In this document: in pieces, positions 36,785-48,489 of the stretch
Position numbering within the stretch: position 1 is the stretch's first letter
Layout: the number at the start of each line of letters is the position of its first letter
Assembly: GCF_032884065.1 (NCBI RefSeq)
Contig: NC_088883.1
Location: 29,029,355 to 29,093,354, forward strand
Direction of reading: 5' to 3'
Length of the DNA: 64,000 nucleotides
DNA from: Artemia franciscana
Taxonomy: Eukaryota > Arthropoda > Branchiopoda > Anostraca > Artemiidae
Translations under genes and position numbers: made by a program
Notes under the pieces: generated by a model
The model's input: only the letters and a program-made list of their open reading frames with translations
Database searches by the model: none
What the model was told of the DNA's origin: nothing

Positions 36785-36960
36785 TGTCAGCACTGTGGAG
36801 TGCTTGATGACTGAGGACTGCTTGATGACTGAGGTCCTTGATGACTTAGGACTGCTTGATGACTGAGGTCCTTGATGACTGAGGCCCTTGATGACTGAGG
36901 ACTGCTTGATGGCTGAGGTCCTTTATGATTTAGGACTGCTTGATGACTGAAATCCTTGCG
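36785..36960. repeat. Minisatellite GACTGAGG(A/T)CCTTGAT
   Basis: About ten short units built on TGATGACTGAGGACTGCT and TGATGACTGAGGTCCT alternate over 175 bp. It is intronic, with no coding role seen. Confidence 0.9.
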
Positions 36961-38154
36961 GAAATACCTGCTTTTCTCTTTTCGCTTCTTTCTTCCTACT
37001 GACTGAAAATCGCTCTCGGTTCCTTGATTATTTTTTATAGTTATGTTTTGTTTTATATTCTCTTTTTTCGTCCAATGGTAAGTATTTGTCTACAGTCATG
37101 AAAAAAGTGTTCACACACAAACTGTCACTTTTACGCATAAAGGTCGCAACCGGCGTATTCAAACTTGTGAAATAACTGTTAGCAATTGTTTGCCGAATCG
37201 TAGTAGCGATCCCTACCACCTTGTAGAAGACAATATTTAGCCTGTAGTAACCGAAAGTTTCGAAACGGTTTTTAAAAAGAAAACTGTCAAGTCCGAAAAA
37301 ATTGACGTTAGAAGCAGATTCTGCCAGGATAACTATGATTTTGATTAATCTTAACGGTAAAAGTCTATTGCGAAAACAAATCCTTGGGAATTTCGAACGA
37401 TAGCCTGAAAATCCTCAAAATAGTTTCGGATTGAAATTAAAACTACACCATTTTCCATAGCCTTTTACAGAAAAATGACACCCCCCACCTTGAATAATAA
37501 GGGAAGTGCTTGAGTAGCACTCATGTCCTTTTTTTTTTCTTCGGCGCAAGCGGGGCACTGAAATATCATAGAGAGCTCTTTAAGGGTTCATTTGGAAGAA
37601 AATTTACATAAAGGTTCTGTTATTGTAGTTCATTCTGCACTTGCAGCAAAAGAAATTGCTTAGTGGGTCGAGATAGTTCATCCACAGATAAAACCTCTTG
37701 TGTAAAAGTGTGTGACTCAATAACTTTTTAAAATTTCATACAAGAAAACCAATTAGAAGAAGCTTAGAATTAGTTACTTTTTCCTGGCTCACACAGCAGA
37801 ACAAAACACATTTTATACCTCAGATTTATAGGAAAGTAATCCCTCCTTTTTTATCTTGTGATTCTATACTTTATCCTAAAAATTATTTTTGTGACGCATG
37901 TTTAATGTTACGGAAGGATCAGCAATCCCCCTGATGTACCTTATCCTGATCATCCTCTCTTTGAGAACGGTTTTTGGTAATTACTTCAGACGTATGAAAA
38001 TGTAAGATTTGAGTTACACGCGTAACAGCGACAATATACCGAAACATCTGTTTTTGTTGACGTGAGTGGTAAAACAAAATATTGACAATTGAATGGAAAT
38101 TCACTGGTAAAAGGTGATTTATGGTGATTCTTAAGGTGATTTTTATTTTTGTAG

Positions 38155-38292
38155 ATACTTCCTAGCCGAATACAAGAATGGAATTCATCGCAGTGTACTG
38201 CAGAGGAGAAAAATAGGAAAAGCTTGGAGCAAATCAGAAAGCAACAGATGACAGCCAAGTCAGCACTGGAAGAACTTGATAGAAGGCATAAG
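38155..38292 (+). CDS. CXXC1: CXXC1 exon B (coiled-coil)
   Basis: This 46-codon phase-0 exon lies between TTTGTAG and GTAAGT. It encodes ILPSRIQEWNSSQCTAEEKN, then RKSLEQIRKQQMTAKSALEE and LDRRHK. The ILP.RIQ.W..S.C.AEE start followed by a heptad-like charged helix matches the coiled-coil segment of CFP1, directly after A.RIY of exon A. The coiled-coil is thought to serve protein contacts in the SET1 complex. Both splice sites are strong and the frame is clean. Confidence 0.93.
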
Positions 38293-38499
38293 GTAAGTCC
38301 ACAGAGAAAGACGGTTTGCTTGTAAAAAAGCCTTGAAAATGTAAAAAAAATTCATTCCTTTTACTGGCTTAAACTTTCCACACAAAAGAGACAGTCAAGA
38401 GGAGGTATTTAACTATTCTGGTTTTTATAACGATGGGTATTTTTGTCTCTCCAGAAATCAGACCCAACTGACTTAATGCTCCTACTGATTATCCAGCCT

Positions 38500-39850
38500 A
38501 GAAAGACACATGACTTTTTGTCTACAGTTGGGACGGACAATGTTGTGCAGCGTGACCGCTTCTTGTAGATCAGTACCAGTCATTGAGTGAGACTGGGTAA
38601 AGCTGAACCTCCATCTGAAGCAGGGCCTTCCATGGGAGTGGCTCTAGCCATGTGCAGATGGATCAGAATTGAATAGTGTGCTTTTGGATGTTTCTGCTGA
38701 CATGCAGACCAAGTGAACACCGTAGAGTTCTTGCTGCGAGCTGACGATGGTTGGGGGTCTGATCTTCTAGTACTAGCAGTAGGGTGTTCGAGACGAAGTC
38801 GTACCAGCTGATCCTTTCAATAGGTATCAGGAACTCTGTTTGGGCCTTGTTTATGGCATCACGAACAGAAGCAGCAGCCGATCAGGTCTCAGCACCGTGA
38901 CAGTGACGGTGATGGTCTTGACGATCTTGAGTGACGGTGGTGTTGCAGATCTGCACTTATGTTTTTCTGCTGATATTGAGCTCTGACCGTATCGCACTGC
39001 ATAGTCGTACCATAACTGATGCGGCTTTACCGATGCGTAACTGAACTTCAGTTTCGACTAAGTCGTTATCCATGATGATAGACCTGAGGTAGGTAAATGA
39101 CTTGACGACTTGACAGTGCGCCCTGATATGTTGAAATCTGGAGAGCTCGCCGTGCTACCTTTTGGGTCTACGATCACTATTTTTGTCTTCTGCCTGCTAA
39201 TATGTAGTCCCACTTTTAGGGCATCGGCCGACAGTTTGTTGAGGGCATTTTCAAGTTCAGCTGCAGAAGTGCATATCAGGGCAATATCATCAGTGAAGTT
39301 GGAATCAGCTAAAATTCTGTCGCTACACTTCCGTCTGAAGGGGAGTTGACCTATGGTTTGACCCATGACATAACCAATCATCGTGTTGAACAGTTCATGA
39401 AAAGCAGCACAGCCTTGCCATATATCAGTATTTATATTTAACATTGAACGGAGCTTTTTTTACTAATCTAGAGCGGCTTGAACAGGCGACGGTATTTGTC
39501 CAGGAGACTGATTCGATCTGGTATCACCCAGAGAGACTCACAGTCAACTGAGTCAAAGGCTGCATTAAAGCCAACAAAGATGATGGATGCTGTACGTTGC
39601 AACTCACGAGCTTTCTCAATGACTTGATCTACAGTGAAGATTTGCTTGATATGTCTTCGGCCTACATGTCTTCGGCCTGTCTTCGGCCTGTATACATGTC
39701 TTCGGCCTAAAACATGCTTGCTGAATATGGGCACTTCTATCGGATTAACTGGTTTACGGACGAACTGGGCACTTCTGTTGATCAACTTCATGGCAAATAA
39801 TTTGTTGGGAACCAACAGGGGGGCTATTCCTCTGTAGTGGGAGCATTCAC
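38500..39850 (-). pseudogene. Non-LTR retrotransposon reverse transcriptase, minus strand
   Basis: Reading right to left it encodes HYRGIAPLLVPNKLFAMKLI, the start of the RT domain. Then come QVIEKARELQRTASIIFV and FNAAFDSVDCESLW (catalytic-region motif), QGCAAFHELFN, NFTDDIALICTSAAELENAL (an F-T-D-D variant of the catalytic box) and LHISRQKTKIV. The C-terminal part toward 38500 is broken. The Ala-to-Thr change in the usual FADD-type box, frame breaks around 39450 and a minisatellite insertion at 39650-39715 show it is inactive. L2/RTE-like is the likely clade. It is antisense to CXXC1 in intron B-C. Confidence 0.8.
39645..39715. repeat. Short minisatellite inside the RT pseudogene
   Basis: About five copies of TGTCTTCGGCCT, with ACA or ATACA spacers, expand the RT frame into an Arg-Pro-Lys-Thr/Arg-Arg-His repeat. 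It is a local expansion within a dead element. Confidence 0.85.
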
Positions 39851-39854
39851 TTCA

Positions 39855-40301
39855 GCCACCTTTGCGCTTCCACGGAGGGGGAATTATCCCTTCCTTTTAT
39901 TCTTGCGGAATTAGTTCGTTTGTCCAAACGAGGGAAAACAGCATGTGGAGCCATAGTAGCGTCGAATGCGAATTTTATCTGCTCCACGGTGACCCTGCAG
40001 GCTCCTAGCGCTTTATTTTTTTCGTCCTCCTCAGAGCACTCTTTGGGCTGGGATCGAGGTGACACTTCTCGCGTTCAGCCGAACTAGGATGACTGCGTAT
40101 TCCAGAAACAAGGAATCCTGGGAATTTACGATTGCAACAATTGGGAGGACATTCCCCATATTGGGAAAGGATGAGCTGAACCGCAAATTCTTCCGTCATT
40201 ATCAAGGTTAAAATCATGTGTGCAGGAACAGATTTGGGAGCATTATGACCTTCATGTCTCCACTCATGAGATTTGGGCGTAAAACCTCCTGTAAAAGACA
40301 A
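39855..40301 (-). pseudogene. Unrecognised broken frame upstream of the RT pseudogene
   Basis: Two overlapping minus-strand frames (40301-40005 and 40065-39847) look like one sequence split by a frameshift near 40030. They read MSFTGGFTPKSHEW, then GECPPNCCNRKFPGF, then LGACRVTVEQIKFAFDATMA. I do not recognise a domain. Codon use does not look random, but there is no initiation context or splice evidence. It could be another part of the same retroelement or a separate relic. Confidence 0.3.
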
Positions 40302-40574
40302 ATAACTATTGTGAATAATGGCAAATTTTAGTCAAACATTCTTTGAAATAATTCCTATCGCAATTTGTATTGGCTATAGTACAAGCGACTTCGTAGGAAT
40401 ATTAATTTTTTTTTAAGTTTGTTGAACGTTAGTAGACAACTAAGATATAATTTTCTATGGGGAGGAGGGGAGAATTATTCAGTGAAAATTATACGTGGGG
40501 GGATGGGGTGGACGGGTACTGCAAGTTACACAATTTGCTCATTGTATACATATTTCATACAAAGGTTGGATTAT

Positions 40575-41005
40575 ATGTCTCCAGAAACAAGGAATAAAGT
40601 GATTGGTTTGGAAGAATACGTCACAGACGAACACCAATGAAGCCAAAGCACACTTTTTACCACTGATGGGTCGGAAAGGGGTGTTTCTTTTCTCTTTGAT
40701 ACGATAATGAGTGACTTTAGCTTAGACCCAATCAGGTGGAATTTAAAATTTCAGATAAGAAGTTTTTACAACCAATCAAGTATTTAAAAGGCTGAATTGT
40801 TTGTCTCTCCAGAAATGAGGATTGCTGTGAATTATTGACGAGAATACATAACAGGTAGAAACCAATGAGCTCAAAGCACAATTTTTACCACTGATCTGTT
40901 GGAAAAGGGTCTCTCTTTTTCTCTTTGGCATAACAATGAATGGCTTTAGTTCAGACTTAATTAGGTGTAGTCTATCATTTCACACAGCACTGATCTGGAC
41001 ATCAC
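40575..41005. repeat. Tandem duplication, about 235-bp unit, two copies
   Basis: 40575-40790 and 40805-41005 share GTCTC.CCAGAAA, ACCAATGA, CAAAGCACA.TTTTTACCAC, TTTTCTCTTTG and TAATGA.TG.CTTTAG. They are diverged by substitutions. No coding signal. Confidence 0.7.
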
Positions 41006-41409
41006 TAATTTGCTAACTAACACAAAACTAATTTGCAACTAATCTGGTTTTAAAAAGGTTTTCCACTCCAGAATTAATTCATAGTTCTTCAAGACCAATG
41101 CGTTCTTCAAGTTCAATTGCTTTCTACCTTCGTTAATCCATATGTGAACGGCTAATCTTGCTAATCATTAATAAAGTCACTACCACTAATCTAGTGAATT
41201 ATCGATCTAGTCATTATTCTGGTTAATTACTTTTGATCTCGTTCAGGGAGTGATGGAAAATAATATTTTAATGTAAGTATGGATTTATGGACGAAAACAA
41301 CGTAAAGTACCAAGGACAGTGAAAATTAAATCAATGTAGGAATTCATCAAGTGGAAACTTACACAATCAGACGAATCTTCAATAGTGAGAAAAATGGGGA
41401 ATTCTTTAA

Positions 41410-41615
41410 GGGAAAAAAGGCCTAATTATTAATTAAATTAAATTAAATTAATTATTATTAATTAATTTATTATTAATTATTATTATTAATTTGTCTAATT
41501 ATTAATTAAATTTAATTAATTAATTATTATTAATTAATTTGTCTAATTTATTATTAATTATTAATTATTATTACTAATTTATCTAATTATTAATTAATTA
41601 AAAAAATTTCCTTCT
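41410..41615. repeat. ATTA/TTAA low-complexity tract
   Basis: Irregular repeats of TAATTATTAATTAAATT over about 200 bp. Confidence 0.9.
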
Positions 41616-42593
41616 TTAAGGGAAAAAGGCCTCCATCTGGTGCTATGCAGTTGTTGATGGTAGGTTGCCAAATAAAGAAAAAGAAACGAGAGAAACGTTA
41701 AAATATAAGGTGAAAACATATGGCACCAAGCAGCTTAAGACGGTATAAATTTTCTTTGAAAGCTTAGCTGTCTTTTGAAATCTACGGATTGCTATTCTGG
41801 ACTTATTACGGTCAGAAAGCATTGTCAAATTTAGCTAATTAGTTGTGTTATGTATTTTCATATTTCAACGTGGAAACAATGATGAAAATGTGAAAGTGTA
41901 TTAGGAACTTAATTTTGAAACAAGAAAAAAAAGAAAATTATGGTTTTCAGGTTGAATGGACCTAGTTTGTGTCTAGGGGATAAAAAATACTTTCTTTCTT
42001 ATATCCTTGGCGTATGTGTCCGGTCCAAGTTTTAAACGTAAAAAGCTCAAGCGGTGAAGCAATTGGTCCTTTTCTTCATCAGAGTTTGTGAGGCTAGATA
42101 AGCGGAAAGTACACGGAATCAAAGTCAGACATTGGAGATAATGCCGTATCCAGAAATTTTTTTTTCGGGTGGGGTACAAAAAACTCTAAAAAAACGCATC
42201 AAAATCTGTTTTATTCATTTTTGTTTCGTTTTTATGAGTCGGACAAATATTTCGGGGAGAAGGGGGGTTAAAGCCCCTGTTCACCCTGGATACGATCTTG
42301 CTTGGAGGTTTAGTATGCACAGGTACCTGAGGCCAAGACACTGAGGAATATTTCTCCTTCATCCCATCCTGTTTATAGCTTCTGTTTTATCCACCTCCCA
42401 AAATATGTAAAAAGTGGTAGTAACGGATTTGTATTGCAGGCCGACGACCTTAATTTTCTTCTGAAAATTATGATCAATGATCAATAGTTATTAAAAACAA
42501 TATTAATTATTACTTTCAATAATGATTATTATTAGACTTTGGAATAATGATTAATAATTATTGAAATTCTTACTTAGCAGTATTTTCTTTTAG

Positions 42594-42758
42594 GGATTGG
42601 ATGCACTCATTTCTCGACTTCGTACGGCCATCCCTATTGATGACGAGGACGATGAGGGAGAGAGTGAAGGAGATGCCTCTACGACATACTGCATTACTTG
42701 TGGAATTGAAATACCAATAAAAACTGCTCTGAGACATATGGACAAATGCTTTAACAAG
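42594..42758 (+). CDS. CXXC1: CXXC1 exon C
   Basis: This 55-codon phase-0 exon lies between TTTTAG and GTGAAT. It encodes GLDALISRLRTAIPIDDEDD, EGESEGDASTTYCITCGIEI and PIKTALRHMDKCFNK. The acidic linker followed by C..CG..I....ALRHM..C is the C2HC-type element at the start of the CFP1 C-terminal domain. It joins FESQTSFGS of exon D in frame, as in the family. A decayed duplicate of its 3' two-thirds lies about 210 bp downstream. Confidence 0.93.
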
Positions 42759-42966
42759 GTGAATAAGTGACGTGACATAACGTCATCATGTTATCATCCC
42801 TTTTGAGATTAACCAAAATAATGGTTGCCATTCCTGAATCAGTGTTAGATAGCAATTTTTTCTCATCAAGCAGTTTTCTTCAAAACGCCTCTTTGCTCTT
42901 TACTAGGTTGGAGCTACTGATGCAACCATGACTTTACATCATAAACATAATATATATCACTTAAAA

Positions 42967-43079
42967 GTGATGACGATGATGATGCGGATGAGGGTGAAGG
43001 AGATGCCTCTACGACATACTGTATTACTTGTGGCATTGAAATACGATTAAAAACTGCTCTGAGAAATATGGGCAAATGA
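42967..43079 (+). pseudogene. CXXC1: Relic duplicate of CXXC1 exon C
   Basis: GAGGGTGAAGGAGATGCCTC through AAAACTGCTCTGAGA repeats the exon C sequence at about 90 percent identity by eye. It encodes the acidic run, TTYCITCGIEI and then RLKTALRNMGK followed by TGA. The zinc-binding His is now Asn, and the final Cys codon TGC has become the stop TGA. No convincing acceptor or donor borders it. It appears to be an intragenic partial duplication that decayed. Confidence 0.85.
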
Positions 43080-43206
43080 TTTATCAATGAACCCTGAAAA
43101 TAAATAAATCAATTTTTAGGCCACGATAGGCGTTTCAATTTGTAAATTAAATGAAATAAGGAATTATATAAGAATAGTCAGAAATACCTAGAAATAGTCA
43201 GAACAC

Positions 43207-44095
<889 letters not shown>

Positions 44096-44106
44096 CTGTA
44101 AATATA

Positions 44107-45537
44107 CTAGCTGTTGGGGTGGCACTTCGCGCCACCCCAACACCTAGTTGGTGGGGGCGCTTCGCGCCCCCCCAAGCCCCCCTGCGCGCGTAAGTCGTTA
44201 TGCGCCATTTTAGTTACGTGCCATTATGGTTTTGTCCCTGTGTCCCACCTGTGAACATAGAAAGATGTCCCAGTGTCCCAGTCTGTAATTTATCTCTGAG
44301 CGTCCCGGTCGTCATTTATATTCCCTGTGTCCCGGCGTCCCGGTCGTCATTTGTGTCCCGGTCTGTAATTTATCTTTGAGAGTCCCGGTCGTCATTTATA
44401 TCTCCCGGTCGTTATTTGTGTCCCAGTGTCCCAGTCTGTGATTTCTCTTTGAGTGTCCCGGTCGTCATTTATATTCACTGTGTCCCCGTCTATAGTTTTC
44501 TTTTTCTCCTTTATTTTTCAGTTTTTTTCCTTTTTTTTACTTTTTTTTCTTTTTCAGTTTTTAGTTTTTTAGTTTTTTTATTAGTTTTTAGTTTTTTTGC
44601 TTTTTAGTTTTTTTTTGTAGTTTTTACCTTTTTTTTTAGTTTTTTAGTATTTTCTTTTTAGTTTTTTTTGCAGTTTTTACCTTTTTTAGCTTTTTTCTTC
44701 TTTTGTATTAATGCACCAAACGACGTCATTTGGAAACATGTGTTATATTTTCTGATTTTTGATAAAAAACGCTTAGATTGTGACGTAGTTCCAGTAAGCA
44801 AAGTCTTCAATGGCTCTGGGGGTGCAGCCAGTTGAGGAAGTTTAACTTTTCCCGAGGCGCAACACATCCCCATTGTTTCACCGTTAAATTTCAAGGCCTT
44901 GCAGTAGGGACAAAATTTAGACATAGTCCCGATTTGAACACATTTACTGTAATCATCGACTGGGCTGTACGTGAATGCCATGCGATAATTTTCACGCTGC
45001 TCTTGTGATTCCTCGGCACGCTTTCTTTTTTCACTTTCTCTTTTAGCAGCAAGTCTGGTTTCCCGTTGCTCTGGTAGTTCCTCGACACGCCTTCGTTGAC
45101 GGAAATTGCACATCCCTAATCTGGCATTATCTCTTGAAGCCGCAAGCCTGTTTTCACGTTGCTCTTGTGATTCCTCGTCACGCTTTCTGTTCTTACTTTC
45201 TCTATCAGCCGAAAGCCTGTTTTCTTGCTGTTCTTGTGATTCCTCGGCACGCTTTCTTTTCTTACTTTCTCTATCAGCAGCAAGTTTTTTGGCATAGACT
45301 CTTTGAGCTGCTTCCTCGGCTGTTGCCATTGTAGGTTCTTCAGTCATTTTACAATTAAACATTTTTCCGTGCACGATCTTCTTACAATTGAAATTTTTCT
45401 TTGAACGATTTTCTTAAATACCTTTAATGACGTCATCGTCATAACAACCATGACGGCAACTAACTTCATGACAACATGATGACATGACGTCACTCGACAG
45501 ACATAACCCGCAGACAACTTATTTTTATATATATAGA
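44107..45537 (-). mobile_element. Non-autonomous Helitron with both ends, minus strand
   Basis: The 5' end is TCTATATATATAAAAATAAG (complement of 45518-45537), with TGACGTCA palindromes at 45485-45492 and 45428-45435. The 3' end is the double hairpin and CTAG at 44107-44110. Length is about 1.43 kb. It keeps the start of the Rep/helicase reading frame and then jumps to repeats, so it is an internally deleted derivative. The base outside the CTAG end is T in minus-strand sense, fitting A/T insertion. The outside base at the 5' end is not the expected A. Confidence 0.85.
44706..45374 (-). pseudogene. Helitron Rep N-terminal fragment
   Basis: An open minus-strand frame starts MTEEPTMATAEEAAQRVYAK (an upstream in-frame Met at 45374 is also possible). 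It has about four copies of a roughly 24-residue charged repeat of the type RESKKRKRAEESQEQRENRL. Then come FTYSPVDDYSKCVQIGTMSK, CPYCKALKFNGETMGMCC and KRFLSKIRKYNTCFQMTSFG, after which Helitron coding sequence stops and the T-rich array follows. It shows what the gap-truncated N-terminus of the 24673 element should look like. It lacks HUH and helicase domains. Confidence 0.88.
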
Positions 45538-46314
45538 ATAGCTGTTGGGGTGGCGCTTCGCGCCCCCCAAGCCTCCCCACGCGTAAGTCGTTACGCGCCA
45601 TATTAGTTACGCGCCATTGTAGTTGTGTCCCTGTGTCCCAACTGTGAATATAGATAGATATATATATATTTTTTTAACTACGTAAAACTTGCGAATATAC
45701 TACATTCTTGGCTTTCCCATTGTCTGTGCATATAAATAGATTATCAGGTTTACCGACTCTTGAACATGCAACATATAATTTTCCATGGGAAAAATATTCT
45801 GTATTCATATCTATACCTCATTATTCTAATGATTGCCCTTGAGCTTTGTTGATGGTGATTGCTAATCGAACATTCCCTGTGTTCCCGTCGTCATTTATAT
45901 ATCCCCCTGTGCCCCCCGCGTCCCCGTTGTTGTTGTTTCCCCGTGTCCCGGTTTCCCAGTCTGTATTTTCTCTTTGAGTGACGCGGTCGTCATTTATATT
46001 CCCTGTGTCCCGGTCGTCATTTGTGTTCCGTTGTCCCGGTCTGTTATTTCTCTTTGAGTGTCCTGGTCGTCATTTATATTCCCTGTGTCCCGGTCGTCAT
46101 TTGCGTCCCGGTGCTTTGTTGATGGTGATTGCTAGTCGAACATTCCTCGTGTCCCAGTCGCTTTCTCTTTGAATGTCCCGGTCGTCATTTATATTTCCTA
46201 TTTCTCGGTGTCCCGGTCGTCATTTGTGTCCCGATGTCCCGGTCTGTGATTTCGTCAGTCGACAAATATGACGTCACTCGACACACAGACAACTTATTTT
46301 TATATATATATAGA
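45538..46314 (-). mobile_element. Short non-autonomous Helitron, minus strand
   Basis: The 5' end TCTATATATATATAAAAATA is the complement ending at 46314, with TGACGTCA at 46269-46276. The 3' hairpin region starts at 45540 (GCTGTTGGGGTGGCGCTTCG), but the terminal CTAG reads ATAG. Inside are a helicase-end relic (45670-45870) and GTCCCGGTCGTCATTT repeats. It is placed directly end-to-end with the previous element. Confidence 0.75.
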
Positions 46315-46440
46315 TGTCCCGGTCGTCATTTGTGTCCCGATGTCCCGATCTGTAATTTCGTCAGTCGACAAACATGACGTCAGTCGACACACAAACATGA
46401 CGTCATTCGACACACAGACAGCTTATTTTATATAAATATA
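46315..46440 (-). mobile_element. Isolated Helitron 5'-end fragment
   Basis: About 120 bp of 5'-terminal sequence: GACAGCTTATTTTATATAAA in plus sense, two TGACGTCA sites (46375-46382, 46398-46405), and GTCCCGATCTG. It is wedged between two Helitrons with no body of its own. Confidence 0.75.
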
Positions 46441-47832
<1,392 letters not shown>

Positions 47833-48489
47833 AGCTGGCAGGCAACTGTTACGTTAATAAATAAATTAATAATTGAAATTGAAGCTAATGAATAATTAAA
47901 TTAGTCGAGTAATATTTTCGAGCATCAATTAAATTGAAGAAATGAATTGTGAACTGATAACTTTTGTATTTGAAGATAATGTATGTCGGCTTTTTATTGA
48001 CTTGTCGAGACCTTACGGCTCAGAAGACTCTTGGGCCTTCTGCTATCGTCAAACTGATACGATTAAATTGAGATAAAATGTAGATGACATTATAGCAGAC
48101 AGTGATGATAGATGTTAGTCCCCTCCTTAACGAAATACTCCATAAAAAGAAGACGCAAATTTGTCTTTCTTTATTATATATTCTGCCCTCTGACAGTCGT
48201 ATTTGCCCCATTTTTTGCCCTTTGAAGAGTATTCTGCCCTTTGAAGAGTCGTATGAGCAAAACCTGAAAATAAATTAATTATTCCTCATACCACATTAGA
48301 GTTCTATTTATAAGTGAAATGAAAACTTAGAAATAAATGTTTAGCAAGGTTTTGAAAATTCAAAAAGTAAGCCTAAAAAACAATCAGGCCCGGAATAAAA
48401 GTATTACTTTTATTGAAAATAAAAAGATACTATTGAAAAAAAGAACGAAAAAGCTAACCCGAACATTATGAAAAGTGAAATTCCGTTAG

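Larger units (their letters stand above)
38293..42593 (+). other. CXXC1: CXXC1 intron B-C
   Basis: A 4.3-kb intron with a minus-strand LINE reverse-transcriptase pseudogene, a local duplication and an ATTA-rich tract. 41640-42590 is unassigned AT-rich DNA with no exon seen. Confidence 0.85.

Noticed and set aside
36785..36960. CRISPR-like array
   Set aside because: Short direct repeats without unique spacers, in a eukaryotic intron. It is a minisatellite.
39110..39349. Plus-strand open frame across 39110-39349
   Set aside because: Antisense of the reverse-transcriptase pseudogene.
45106..45334. Plus-strand Ser/Phe/Leu-rich frames
   Set aside because: Antisense of the Helitron N-terminal charged repeats.
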